DNA from: Flavobacterium sp. CBA20B-1
GTDB taxonomy: Bacteria; Bacteroidota; Bacteroidia; Flavobacteriales; Flavobacteriaceae
Reading direction: 5' to 3'
Length of the DNA: 64,000 nt
Assembly (NCBI RefSeq): GCF_028473145.1
Contig: NZ_CP092370.1
Coordinates: 2,890,074-2,954,073, forward strand
The first letter of the stretch is position 1; each line of letters opens with the position of its first letter. Below are positions 17,043 to 26,386 of this stretch, piece after piece. A model generated the notes under the pieces. It was not told where the DNA came from. It did no database searches and was given only the letters and a program-made list of their open reading frames with translations. The translations under genes and the position numbers were made by a program.

Positions 17043-18206
17043 ATGGCTAAAATTTTAATTATAGAAGACGAAGCTTCCATCCGTAGGGTGTTATCAAAAA
17101 TATTGGCAGAAGAAAACGATCAGTATGTAGTTTTTGAAGCTGCCGATGGCGAAGAAGGTTTAGAAAAAATAAAAAACGAAGATTTCGATTTAGTTATTTG
17201 CGATATTAAAATGCCAAAAAAAGACGGCGAAGAAGTGTTGCAAGAAGCTAAAAAAATAAAACCTGAATCTACATTCATCATGATTTCTGGTCATGGCGAT
17301 TTAGAAACAGCCGTTAATACCATGCGTTTGGGTGCATTTGATTACATATCGAAACCACCCGATTTAAACCGATTACTAACAACTGTTCGCAATGCGTTAG
17401 ACAATAAATTGCTGGTTGTAGAAAATAAACGGTTAAAGAAAAAGGTAAGTAAAAACTACCAAATGATTGGCGAAAGTGAACCCATTCAACAAATAAAAGA
17501 TATGGTTGATAAGGTAGCCGAAACTGATGCCCGCGTATTGATTACCGGACCAAACGGAACGGGTAAAGAATTGGTAGCTCATAATTTGCATGAAAAAAGC
17601 AACCGAGCGAAATTTCCATTGATCGAAGTAAACTGTGCGGCAATTCCGTCAGAATTAATCGAAAGTGAATTGTTTGGTCATGTAAAAGGCGCATTTACGT
17701 CGGCGGTTAAAGACCGTGCCGGTAAATTTGAAGCAGCCGATAAAGGAACCATTTTCTTAGATGAAATTGGCGATATGAGCTTGGCGGCACAAGCCAAAGT
17801 TTTACGTGCGTTACAAGAAAATGTAGTTACGAGAGTAGGAGCAGATAAGGATATTAAAGTAGATGTGCGTGTAATTGCAGCAACCAACAAAGACCTGCGA
17901 AAAGAAATCGAGGAAGGCAGATTTCGGGAAGATTTATACCACCGTTTAGCTGTTATTTTGATAAAAGTTCCGGCATTGAATGATCGCAGAGACGATATTC
18001 CGTTATTAATTGAACATTTCACCAAAAAAATAGCAGAGGAAAACGGCAGTGCACAAAAAGTTTTTTCAACGGAAGCAATTGAACTTCTTAAAAAATATGA
18101 TTGGACAGGAAATATTCGGGAGTTGCGAAATGTGGTTGAACGCTTGATTATTTTAGGCGGAAAAGAAATTTCAAAATCAGATGTTGAATTGTTTGCTTCA
18201 AAATAA
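17043..18206 (+). CDS. Sigma-54-type response regulator lacking a C-terminal HTH
   Basis: A 387-residue NtrC-like protein. The receiver domain (1-120) has acidic pocket E8/D9, phospho-acceptor D54 and a KPP motif. The AAA+ domain follows, with Walker A GPNGTGKE, the sigma-54 contact loop as GAFTSA (normally GAFTGA), Walker B TIFLDEIGDM and arginine-finger region REDLYHRL. It ends 20 or so residues after WTGNIRELRNVVERLI, without the Fis-type DNA-binding domain of full NtrC proteins. No histidine kinase is adjacent. It may work without specific DNA binding or through a partner. Confidence 0.88.
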   Translation: MAKILIIEDEASIRRVLSKILAEENDQYVVFEAADGEEGLEKIKNEDFDLVICDIKMPKKDGEEVLQEAKKIKPESTFIMISGHGDLETAVNTMRLGAFDYISKPPDLNRLLTTVRNALDNKLLVVENKRLKKKVSKNYQMIGESEPIQQIKDMVDKVAETDARVLITGPNGTGKELVAHNLHEKSNRAKFPLIEVNCAAIPSELIESELFGHVKGAFTSAVKDRAGKFEAADKGTIFLDEIGDMSLAAQAKVLRALQENVVTRVGADKDIKVDVRVIAATNKDLRKEIEEGRFREDLYHRLAVILIKVPALNDRRDDIPLLIEHFTKKIAEENGSAQKVFSTEAIELLKKYDWTGNIRELRNVVERLIILGGKEISKSDVELFASK

Positions 18207-18211
18207 ACAAG

Positions 18212-18844
18212 ATGAATTTAAAAAAAATCAATCCAAATTTAAAACAAGCTTTAGCCGAAAAAGGTTTAACCGAAGCGCCTGCTGTTATTAAAGAAGCTTT
18301 TGGAACCATAAAATCAGGTAATGACGTGGTTTTGGTGATAGAAAATCAAGAAGAAAGAGCTGAAGCTATTGTCATTTCGGTGATTCAAAGATTAGAAAAA
18401 GCCTTTATGTTATCGCCACGTGTGTTGGTAATTGTAGAAGATAAACCGCAGGCGTTAGAAATGGAAGCTTTGTTTAAAGAATTGGCAAAATATACCGATT
18501 TGCGCATTTTCATGACCCATGACAAAACCGATTTAGACGAAGATAAAAATCAAATATCCCTAGGAATTGATGTGCTAATTGGTACACCCGAACGCCTAAG
18601 TTTTATGTTTGGAAATGCAGGCTTTGATGTAAATCAGCTAAAAATGTTGGTTATTAATAATACCGATGAACTGTTGCGTTTGCGACACGATAGCCGTTTA
18701 TATCGTTTGTCAGAAAGTATTGGTAAAACCCAAAGAATGTATGTAACCCAAAAAGAAACCGAACGTTTGGAAATTTTTGTAGATAAAACCATGCTAGACA
18801 GTTATTGGTTTTCTGATGATGATTTTGAAGAAGATGTAGAGTAA
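18212..18844 (+). CDS. Degenerate DEAD-box-like RecA domain protein
   Basis: A 210-residue protein aligned by eye to the first RecA-like domain of DEAD-box helicases: an ALAEKGLTEAPAVIKEAF Q-motif-like start, SPRVLVIVEDKPQALEM (motif Ia region), DVLIGTPERLSFMF (TPxRL, motif Ib) and LVINNTDELLRL in place of the DEAD motif. The Walker A lysine loop is replaced by SGNDVVLVIENQEERAE, and there is no second RecA domain. Nucleotide hydrolysis is therefore unlikely. It lies 5 bp after the response regulator and is followed by a terminator. Function unknown. Confidence 0.7.
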   Translation: MNLKKINPNLKQALAEKGLTEAPAVIKEAFGTIKSGNDVVLVIENQEERAEAIVISVIQRLEKAFMLSPRVLVIVEDKPQALEMEALFKELAKYTDLRIFMTHDKTDLDEDKNQISLGIDVLIGTPERLSFMFGNAGFDVNQLKMLVINNTDELLRLRHDSRLYRLSESIGKTQRMYVTQKETERLEIFVDKTMLDSYWFSDDDFEEDVE

Positions 18845-18850
18845 CAACAT

Positions 18851-18884
18851 AAAAAAAACAGAGCTAAACAGCTCTGTTTTTTTT
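18851..18884. terminator. Bidirectional terminator
   Basis: A symmetric stem of A8-CAGAGCT and AGCTCTG-T8 around AAAC separates the plus-strand operon from the converging rny. Confidence 0.9.
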
Positions 18885-18888
18885 ATTT

Positions 18889-20454
18889 TTATTTAGCGAT
18901 GTTCACCGCTCTTGTTTCCCTAATTACAGTAACTTTTACTTGTCCGGGATAAGTCATTTCAGTTTGGATTTTATGCGAAATTTGGAATGATAAATTAGCA
19001 GCCAATTCATCGGATACTTTTTCACAATCTACAATCACGCGCAATTCTCTACCTGCTTGAATTGCGTATGCGTTTTTAATTCCACCAAAGCCATATGCAA
19101 TATCTTCAAGGTCTTTTAAGCGTTGAATGTAAGAATCTAAAACCTGTCGGCGAGCACCTGGGCGTGCACCAGAAATAGCATCACATACTTGAATGATTGG
19201 AGATATTAACGAATTCATTTCAATTTCGTCGTGGTGTGCACCAATAGCATTACAAACTTCTGGTTTTTCACCGTGCTTTTCTGCCAATTGCATACCCAAT
19301 AATGCATGTGGTAAATCGCTTTCTGTTTCTGGCACTTTACCAATATCGTGTAACAAACCAGCGCGTTTAGCTAATTTTACGTTTAATCCCAACTCAGCAG
19401 CCATTAATCCACACAATCTGGCAACTTCGCGGGAATGGTGCAATAGGTTTTGTCCGTAAGAGGAGCGGTATTTCATGCGGCCTACCATTTTGATTAATTC
19501 CGGATGCAATCCATGAATACCTAAATCAATAACGGTACGTTTTCCGGTTTCAATAATTTCTTCATCGATCTGTTTGGCTGTCTTGGCAACAACTTCTTCA
19601 ATTCGGGCAGGGTGGATACGACCATCTGTCACCAAACGGTGTAGCGACAATCGAGCAATTTCTCTTCTCACCGGATCAAAACATGATAAAATAATTGCTT
19701 CGGGCGTGTCATCTACAATGATTTCAACACCTGTAGCAGCTTCTAAAGCACGAATATTTCTACCTTCACGACCAATAATACGTCCTTTCACATCGTCTGA
19801 TTCTATATTGAAAACCGACACGCAGTTTTCAATTGCTTCTTCAGTTCCAACGCGTTGAATGGTATTGATAATGATTTTTCGAGCTTCTTGCTGAGCGGTC
19901 ATCTTAGCTTCTTCCACCGTGTCTTGAATATATGCCATTGCCTGCGTTTTTGCTTCGGCTTTCAAGCTTTCTACTAACTGCAATCGGGCTTCATCTGCTG
20001 TTAAACCGGCAATTTGTTCCAATTTATCAACTTGAATGCGGTGTAGTTTTTCGGTTTCTTCTTGTTTTTTTTCTAGCGATTGCAATTTGGCTTCGTATTC
20101 TTTGATGCTTTTTTCGCTTTCATCGGCAGCTTTTTTAGCACGATTTAATTCGTTAGAAATTTGGGATTCTTTATCGCGTGTTCTTTTTTCGGCTTCGGCT
20201 ATTTTTTTATCGCGCGATAAAATGATTTGTTCGTGTTCTGATTTTAATTCAATGAACTTTTCTTTGGCTTGAAGGATTTTGTCTTTTTTAATGGTTTCTC
20301 CTTCGGCACGAGCGTCTTTTAAAATGCCTTTGGCTTCGTTTTTCGCATTTTTTATTATAGAGGATGCATTGTTCTTTTCAAGATATTTTGCTATTGCAAA
20401 ACCAATTACGGCACCAACTATAATTGCACTAATAATAAATATTGTTGTTTCCAT
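18889..20454 (-). CDS. rny: Ribonuclease Y
   Basis: A 521-residue membrane-anchored endoribonuclease that initiates mRNA decay. It has one N-terminal membrane helix (about 4-23), a long charged coiled coil (30-200), a KH domain with [20 protein letters not shown], and an HD domain with LLHDIGK and AHHDE metal ligands. Length is normal. It is encoded downstream of zapA and the 6S RNA in the same direction. Confidence 0.97.
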   Translation of the reverse strand: METTIFIISAIIVGAVIGFAIAKYLEKNNASSIIKNAKNEAKGILKDARAEGETIKKDKILQAKEKFIELKSEHEQIILSRDKKIAEAEKRTRDKESQISNELNRAKKAADESEKSIKEYEAKLQSLEKKQEETEKLHRIQVDKLEQIAGLTADEARLQLVESLKAEAKTQAMAYIQDTVEEAKMTAQQEARKIIINTIQRVGTEEAIENCVSVFNIESDDVKGRIIGREGRNIRALEAATGVEIIVDDTPEAIILSCFDPVRREIARLSLHRLVTDGRIHPARIEEVVAKTAKQIDEEIIETGKRTVIDLGIHGLHPELIKMVGRMKYRSSYGQNLLHHSREVARLCGLMAAELGLNVKLAKRAGLLHDIGKVPETESDLPHALLGMQLAEKHGEKPEVCNAIGAHHDEIEMNSLISPIIQVCDAISGARPGARRQVLDSYIQRLKDLEDIAYGFGGIKNAYAIQAGRELRVIVDCEKVSDELAANLSFQISHKIQTEMTYPGQVKVTVIRETRAVNIAK

Positions 20455-20473
20455 TTATGTGTAAATAGTTAAT

Positions 20474-20635
20474 AAAAAAAAGCTCACATTAGAAGAGTTG
20501 CATAAACTCTAGAAAACAAGTTTTGAGCTATCTTATCGTTCAAGGATCCATTCAAAGATGGCATGCTTTAGTGATAATGCTTCGCCCATTTTAATTTGTT
20601 AGTGTTGAGTTTATCAAACAGAAGCTAATGTGAGC
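20474..20635 (-). ncRNA. ssrS: Putative 6S RNA (flavobacterial type)
   Basis: About 160 nt between zapA and rny, transcribed with them. An 11-bp perfect closing stem (GCTCACATTAG, 20625-20635, with CTAATGTGAGC, 20482-20492) is followed by eight U residues (20474-20481) as terminator. Inside, ATAAACTC (20607-20614) can pair with GAGTTTAT (20502-20509), or the 3' side can form its own AGAGTT/AACTCT hairpin; such alternatives are typical of 6S RNA. The RNA contains CATCTTTG (20553-20560), a -7-like octamer. 6S RNA sequesters housekeeping RNA polymerase by imitating an open promoter, and zapA is its usual neighbour in gammaproteobacteria. Confidence 0.72.
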
Positions 20636-20663
20636 AGTAATTTTCAAACCTAAAATTAGGTTG

Positions 20664-20975
20664 TTACTTTATATGATGTTTTAATAAAATAGTGTCTAAA
20701 CTATTGTTAAATTCCATTAATTTTTCTTTAGAATCTTCTAAACCTTCTTCGTTTTGTATTCTATTTTGTTCAACTTGCGAAGCAAATTGTAATGCACAAA
20801 ATGCTAAAACATCTTGCTTATCGCGCATTGCAAAATTTTCTTCAAGTTGCAGTGTCATTGCTTCTATCTTCTTAACAGCAGCCCGTATGCCCTCTTCTTG
20901 GTCGGGCGTAACTGTTAACGGATATACGCGATCTGCAATAGAAACTTTTATTTTTAGTTTTTCTTCCATATCCAT
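20664..20975 (-). CDS. zapA: Cell division protein ZapA
   Basis: A 103-residue protein that bundles FtsZ. Family features are the N-terminal beta hairpin (LKIKVSIADRVYPLTV), the EEGIRAAVKKIEAM helix and the long C-terminal coiled coil beginning DKQDVLAFCALQFASQ. The start at 20975 overlaps the upstream stop (TAATG); a second ATG two codons in (20969) is equally possible. It is coupled to an upstream coiled-coil gene. Confidence 0.92.
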   Translation of the reverse strand: MDMEEKLKIKVSIADRVYPLTVTPDQEEGIRAAVKKIEAMTLQLEENFAMRDKQDVLAFCALQFASQVEQNRIQNEEGLEDSKEKLMEFNNSLDTILLKHHIK

Positions 20976-21274
20976 TAATCAGTTGTGTGCGTTAATTGTG
21001 ATATGCAATGATCTATCTCTCGTACTAATGAATTTATCTTTAGTTTTGTTTCTTTTTTAAAATCTTCACTGCCCAACAACGAATTTGCAATTTTTAATTG
21101 ATCATACTTTTGTTGTAATTCAATATGTTTTTGTTGCAAATCGTTTTGCTGTGTTTGTTGTTGCAAAAGTTCGCTTTTTAAAGCTTCGTTTTCTTTTACA
21201 ACTTTTTCCAAATGCTGTACAAGTTTGTTTAACTTCGTTTCAACCGCTTTGGTTAGGTCACTTAGCTTTTCCAT
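20975..21274 (-). CDS. Small coiled-coil protein upstream of zapA
   Basis: A 99-residue, almost entirely helical protein with heptad-like repeats (KLNKLVQHLEKVVKENEALK and a Gln-rich middle LLQQQTQQNDLQQKH). The C-terminal KINSLVREIDHCISQL resembles the end of many ZapB-like coiled coils. It overlaps zapA by one base. Caulobacter also has a coiled-coil partner encoded upstream of zapA, so a division role is reasonable by analogy, but I do not claim homology. Confidence 0.8.
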   Translation of the reverse strand: MEKLSDLTKAVETKLNKLVQHLEKVVKENEALKSELLQQQTQQNDLQQKHIELQQKYDQLKIANSLLGSEDFKKETKLKINSLVREIDHCISQLTHTTD

Positions 21275-21431
21275 TTATAGAGCATTCTAATTTATACAAA
21301 AATACAATTCTTTAACCGAAAGTAAAAAAAAAAATGCAATTAATCGCATATTCGGACGGATATTTTTTTTTTGATTTTTATTTTGTGGTATTCTTTTTTT
21401 TGGTATCTTCTTCTTAATTAAATTTTTAAGT

Positions 21432-23102
21432 ATGATTTACCGATTTTTGTTTTTTGCACTTTTTTGTTGGAATAGTTTCGCGCAAACGAATACAATTACA
21501 GAGTTCAGCCCGCCGATTAAAATTCCATTATTGGTTGCGGGTACTTTTGGTGAGTTGCGTCCGAATCATTTTCATGCCGGTATCGATTTTACGGCTAACT
21601 ATAAAATTGGCGATCCCATTTTTGCTCCTGCAGACGGTGTGGTGAACCGGATTAAAGTGAGTAGTTTTGGCTATGGAAAGGCATTGTATGTGAAACACAA
21701 TAATGGTTATACCACTGTTTACGGGCATTTGAATGCATACGGACACGATATTGCAAATTATGTAAACAAGCATCATTATGAGTTGAAACAATTTGAAATG
21801 GAATTGTTTCCATTGGCAAGCGAACTACCTGTAAAGAAAGGCGATATCATTGGCTATATTGGAAATACGGGCGGTTCGGGTGGTCCGCATTTGCACTACG
21901 AAATTCGCAACACACGCACAGAACATATTTTAAATCCGTTGGTTTTTTCATTAAAAGAAGCTGTTACCGATACCGAGCAACCTATCATAAACGGTGTTTT
22001 TGTTTATCCGCTCACCAATGAAACAATAATTAACAACTCACATTCGTTTTTTGAAGTAGGATTAAATAAAGTGAATAATACCTATCGAAGTGAAACCATT
22101 CAAGCAAAAGGAGTGATTGGTTTTGGCATCAATACGCACGACACTCAAAATAAAAGCCGAGGCAAAAACGGAGTTTATAAATTGGTTACTCATTTGAATG
22201 GATCAAAGTATTTTGAAGTGGTTTTCGATGAGTTTTCTTTTGATGAATCTAAATATCTAAATGAATATATTGATTATAAATATTACCAGCAATCGGGCAA
22301 TAGAATTCAAAAATTATTTATTTTAAATGAATTGCCTTTAAATTTAATTAAAACTAAGAAGAACAATGGAAAGATTGTGGTTGATGGTGCTCAAGATTTG
22401 AATTTTAAAATTGAAGTTTTTGATGTGCATAATAACAAACAAACTATTGAAATTCCTATTAAATATCACGATTATGAACTTATGGCTAAATCACAACCAG
22501 AAGGAAAATATATAGATTATTTGAAAGATTATGTTTTTCAGGATAAAAATGTATCAGTTGAATGGGATGCACGTACTTTTTTTGAAGATGTGTACCTAAA
22601 AATCGATTTTATTGAAAATGGATTGGTGTTGCATAAAGACGAATATGCTTTACAAAAAAACATCAACATAAAAATCATCCTGCCAGAAGATTATCCCAAT
22701 AAAGATCAAACTTTTATTGGGAAAGTGGATGGGAAAAAAATCAAGTTTTTTGATACATGGAAGCGCGAGAATGATTTTCGTATTCGTACAAAAGAATTGG
22801 GAACGTATCAATTGGTTACAGACAAAGAAAAACCAATTGTTCATTTTTTAAACAACCAAAGCGAATTTTCGGTCAATGATAATTTAGTTTTTGAAATTGA
22901 AGATAAACTTTCGGGAATTGGAACTTTTAACGGATATTTGAACAATGAATGGATTTTATTGGAATATGATTACAAAACAAAAAAATTAATTCATAAATTA
23001 ACTGATAAAAAATTTAATAGCGGTAGCAATACTTTGCGATTGGAAGTTGCCGACCGTGTTGGAAATAATACTACATTTGAACAAACAATTGTGGTGAATT
23101 AA
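21432..23102 (+). CDS. Secreted M23 family metallopeptidase
   Basis: A 556-residue exported protein with a signal peptide ending FCWNSFAQ. The LytM/M23 domain at about 35-185 has zinc ligands in HFHAGIDF and the HLHYE pair, with GYGKALYVKHNNGYTTVYGH between them, so it is probably active on peptidoglycan or on elastin-like peptides. The remaining 370 residues are beta-rich, Ig-like and unassigned. It is followed after 10 bp by a TonB-dependent receptor gene, so a shared transcript is likely. Confidence 0.92.
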   Translation: MIYRFLFFALFCWNSFAQTNTITEFSPPIKIPLLVAGTFGELRPNHFHAGIDFTANYKIGDPIFAPADGVVNRIKVSSFGYGKALYVKHNNGYTTVYGHLNAYGHDIANYVNKHHYELKQFEMELFPLASELPVKKGDIIGYIGNTGGSGGPHLHYEIRNTRTEHILNPLVFSLKEAVTDTEQPIINGVFVYPLTNETIINNSHSFFEVGLNKVNNTYRSETIQAKGVIGFGINTHDTQNKSRGKNGVYKLVTHLNGSKYFEVVFDEFSFDESKYLNEYIDYKYYQQSGNRIQKLFILNELPLNLIKTKKNNGKIVVDGAQDLNFKIEVFDVHNNKQTIEIPIKYHDYELMAKSQPEGKYIDYLKDYVFQDKNVSVEWDARTFFEDVYLKIDFIENGLVLHKDEYALQKNINIKIILPEDYPNKDQTFIGKVDGKKIKFFDTWKRENDFRIRTKELGTYQLVTDKEKPIVHFLNNQSEFSVNDNLVFEIEDKLSGIGTFNGYLNNEWILLEYDYKTKKLIHKLTDKKFNSGSNTLRLEVADRVGNNTTFEQTIVVN

Positions 23103-23112
23103 ATAAGATATT

Positions 23113-25569
23113 TTGAAAAAAAACCTATACAGTATTTTGTTTGCGTTGCTTTGTGCAAGCGGTTTTTCACAAACGGCTCAGATTAAAGGAGTTGTGTTGA
23201 ATGATCAAGATTTTCCTATAAAAAACGTAATGGTACAAGCGCAAAACAAGCAAGTTTATACCAATACCAACGGATTTTATTATATGGATGTTGAAGCGGG
23301 CAATGACATCACTATTCAATTTCAAGCAGAAAATTATCTACCAGTAACATATATAGAATCGGTAGCAGCTAATCAATCTTTTGAGCTTAATATCCGTTTA
23401 AGTCCAGCCGCAGAAGAGTTGAAAGAACTTGTGATCGATTCCAATTTAAGAAAACGATTTGAAGGTACAACTGTCATATCGCCCGATGTGATTCGGAAAA
23501 TTCCTGGGGCAAATGCAGGTGTGGAAAATATAACTAAATTATTACCAGGAGTTTATTCTAATAATGAGCTTTCTACAGGATATAATGTTAGAGGCGGAAA
23601 TTTTGATGAAAACATGGTATATGTAAACGAGATAGAAGTATATCGTCCGTTTTTAGTTCGATCGGGTCAGCAGGAAGGATTGAGCTTTACAAATACCTCA
23701 ATGACCGATAAAGTAGATTTTTCATCCGGAGGATTTCAATCAAAATACGGCGATAAAATGTCATCGGTTTTAGACATCACCTACCGCAAACCATCACAAT
23801 TTGGAGGCTCGTTTGATGCCAGTATTTTGGGAGGCGGTCTTACGGTGGATCTTGCTTCAAAAAATAAAAAGTGGACGGCGATTACCGGAGTGCGCTACCG
23901 AAACAATGCATTGCTGGTAAAATCACAAGATGTGGATGTAGATTTCACACCTCGTTTTTTAGACGTACAATCGCTCATAACTTTTCAACCAACAGCAAAA
24001 TGGGAGTGGAGTTTGTTGCTAAATGCATCGAGCAATGTGTATGAATACACGCCACTCTTTAAACGAACCAAGTTTGGAACCATTCAAGATGCTAAAGAAT
24101 TACAAGTGCGTTATCAAGGAGGTGAAATAGACCGATACCAAACATATTTTGGTGCTTTGAAAGGTGTTTTTAAACCGAATTTGCAAAATAGCTACACCTT
24201 AATAGCATCTGCATATCATACAAAAGAAGAAGAATATTACGACATTTGGGGAAGCTATGCATTGGGCAATGTGAGTGGAGATTTAGGTGGAAATGCCGGC
24301 GAAGTGGAATACACGGTAGGTTTAGGTTCACAGTTGAATCATGGTAGAAACAATTACGATGCATTCATAGTTAGTACCGAAATGAAAGGACAACACAAGT
24401 TAGACGAAACCGAGATAGAGTGGGGTGTGCGTTATGTGAGCGAAGACATCCGTGACCGTTTATTGGAATGGGAAGTGATTGATTCAGCAGGGTTTTCATT
24501 AGCAAATCCTTATTTTTCAACACCTAACAACCAACCTTATGAGCCTTATCAAGGCGAATTAGTGCCTTTTCAAAACGTTCGTGCTACTAATTTTGTAACA
24601 ATTAACCGCTTAAATGGTTTTGCACAATGGAACAAAAGAGGAGCTATTGGCAAACATGAAACATTTCTAAATTTTGGCGTGCGTGCGCATTATTGGAACG
24701 TTGCTGCCGAAGGATACGAAACCGCTAAAGGTCAAATTACAGTAAGTCCGCGTGCACAGTTTGCCATAAAACCGGATTGGGAAACCGATATGGTGTTTCG
24801 TTTGTCAGGTGGTTTGTATCATCAACCGCCAAGTTATCGAGAATTGCGCGCAATGGATGGATCTATTCGTCCAAATGTAAAAGCCCAGCAATCCATTCAT
24901 GTGGTTCTGTCGAATGATTATAGTTTTAAAATAAAAAGTACTCCGTTTAAATTGTTTACGGAATTGTACTATAAAGACCTTTCCAACGTAAATACCTATA
25001 CGTTAGAAAATGTAAGAATCAGATACAGAGCCGATAACAATGCAAAGGCGTATGTTTACGGAGCAGATGTGCGGATAAACGGAGAAATTGTTCCCGGAAT
25101 TGAATCTTGGTTTTCTGTTGGATATTTAAAAACCGAAGAAAATTATAACAATCGAGGTTTTATTGCCCGCCCAACCGATCAACGCTTAAAATTGGGATTA
25201 ATGTTTCAAGATTATATGCCTGCCATTCCCAACTTAAAATTGTATTTGAATCAGGTGTACAACACCCCATTGCCAGGCGGATCGCCCTCGTATGTAGATC
25301 CGTATGATTATCAATTGCGTTTAAAAAATTATATGCGAAGCGATGCTGGTTTTTCGTATATTTTTAAAGATCAAACATTTAACTCTAATAAAAAATGGTT
25401 GCAACCTTTTAAAGAAGTGGCCGTTGGTTTTGAAATTTACAATTTGTTCAACAATGAAAATGCCATCACCAACACTTGGGTGCGCGATGTATATTCAAAA
25501 GTAATGTATGCCATACCAAACCGAATGACTATGCGTACGTTTAATTTAAAACTAAATATGAGTTGGTAA
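23113..25569 (+). CDS. TonB-dependent outer-membrane receptor
   Basis: An 818-residue outer-membrane transporter. A TTG start is assigned because it begins the signal peptide (KKNLYSILFALLCASGFSQ) and no ATG is nearby. An N-terminal carboxypeptidase-regulatory-like domain (25-105) is followed by the plug (IPGANAGVENITKLLPGVYS, GYNVRGGNFDENMVYVNE) and a beta barrel ending in FNLKLNMSW with terminal Trp. The ligand is unknown. A lipoprotein gene follows closely, but there is no SusD-like gene. Confidence 0.93.
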   Translation: MKKNLYSILFALLCASGFSQTAQIKGVVLNDQDFPIKNVMVQAQNKQVYTNTNGFYYMDVEAGNDITIQFQAENYLPVTYIESVAANQSFELNIRLSPAAEELKELVIDSNLRKRFEGTTVISPDVIRKIPGANAGVENITKLLPGVYSNNELSTGYNVRGGNFDENMVYVNEIEVYRPFLVRSGQQEGLSFTNTSMTDKVDFSSGGFQSKYGDKMSSVLDITYRKPSQFGGSFDASILGGGLTVDLASKNKKWTAITGVRYRNNALLVKSQDVDVDFTPRFLDVQSLITFQPTAKWEWSLLLNASSNVYEYTPLFKRTKFGTIQDAKELQVRYQGGEIDRYQTYFGALKGVFKPNLQNSYTLIASAYHTKEEEYYDIWGSYALGNVSGDLGGNAGEVEYTVGLGSQLNHGRNNYDAFIVSTEMKGQHKLDETEIEWGVRYVSEDIRDRLLEWEVIDSAGFSLANPYFSTPNNQPYEPYQGELVPFQNVRATNFVTINRLNGFAQWNKRGAIGKHETFLNFGVRAHYWNVAAEGYETAKGQITVSPRAQFAIKPDWETDMVFRLSGGLYHQPPSYRELRAMDGSIRPNVKAQQSIHVVLSNDYSFKIKSTPFKLFTELYYKDLSNVNTYTLENVRIRYRADNNAKAYVYGADVRINGEIVPGIESWFSVGYLKTEENYNNRGFIARPTDQRLKLGLMFQDYMPAIPNLKLYLNQVYNTPLPGGSPSYVDPYDYQLRLKNYMRSDAGFSYIFKDQTFNSNKKWLQPFKEVAVGFEIYNLFNNENAITNTWVRDVYSKVMYAIPNRMTMRTFNLKLNMSW

Positions 25570-25610
25570 CACTTTAAAAATATGTATATTTGAACGAAGA
25601 TTTAAAGCTT

Positions 25611-26333
25611 ATGAAATACCATTTAACGCTTTTAGCAATCAGTTTAGCCGTTTTTGCTTCATGCAAAAAAGAAGCAGAAACACCAAAGGTAATTTACGGG
25701 AATCAGGAAAAAACAGCAGATGTTAATTATCAAAAAATAGATTCAACCGAAATTAAAATTGCCGATTTACCAATAAAATTCTCTGGAACCAATTATTTGC
25801 TGCATCCAGTGGGCAATGTGCGGGTATATAATACCGGTTCATCGCGTTATGGCAGCACAAAAATAAACAATCAGGTAAGCTACAAAATTTCAAATTACTC
25901 TACACCTGAAATTACAGGGTTTATTACAAATGTGATGTTTCAACATAAAGATTCGTTAGAGTTAAAGCCATTGACGACCCATAAAATGGAAATTCTTTCT
26001 ATAAATTATTTAGATGAATTGGCATTAAAAACCAATAAACAGTTTTTGGTTTATACATTGGTTGATATGGATACCAATAAAGATGGAAAGTATGACGACA
26101 ACGATATCAAGGCACTTTACATTTCAAGCATCAATGGTTTGAAATTTACCAAACTCACAAAAGATTTACAGGAATTGCTTGATTGGCAGGTGATCGACGA
26201 TAAATTGTATTTCCGATCAATTGAAGACATCAACAAAAATGGCGAATTTGATTCAAAAGATGCCGTGCATTATTCATATATTTACCTTTTAGATGAGCAA
26301 TGGCAACCGCAAGTATATAATCCTTTGGGATAA
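25611..26333 (+). CDS. Lipoprotein with two calcium-loop-like motifs
   Basis: A 240-residue lipoprotein (lipobox AVFASC). ATG 25611 is used because it begins the signal peptide; the in-frame TTG at 25590 would add an atypical N-terminus. Two EF-hand/dockerin-like loops are visible, DTNKDGKYDDND and DINKNGEFDSKD, each with the Dx[DN]xDG spacing. No named family is recognised. It is placed just after the TonB-dependent receptor and may be its surface partner, which is inference. Confidence 0.75.
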   Translation: MKYHLTLLAISLAVFASCKKEAETPKVIYGNQEKTADVNYQKIDSTEIKIADLPIKFSGTNYLLHPVGNVRVYNTGSSRYGSTKINNQVSYKISNYSTPEITGFITNVMFQHKDSLELKPLTTHKMEILSINYLDELALKTNKQFLVYTLVDMDTNKDGKYDDNDIKALYISSINGLKFTKLTKDLQELLDWQVIDDKLYFRSIEDINKNGEFDSKDAVHYSYIYLLDEQWQPQVYNPLG

Positions 26334-26340
26334 AGCGTAA

Positions 26341-26377
26341 AAAAAATCGAACGTTTTTAAGGTTCGATTTTTTTTTT
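26341..26377. terminator. Bidirectional terminator
   Basis: A stem of AAAAAATCGAAC and GTTCGATTTTTT around a 9-base loop, followed by a long T-run. It lies between the converging lipoprotein and superoxide dismutase genes. Confidence 0.85.
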
Positions 26378-26386
26378 TTTTTAAAA

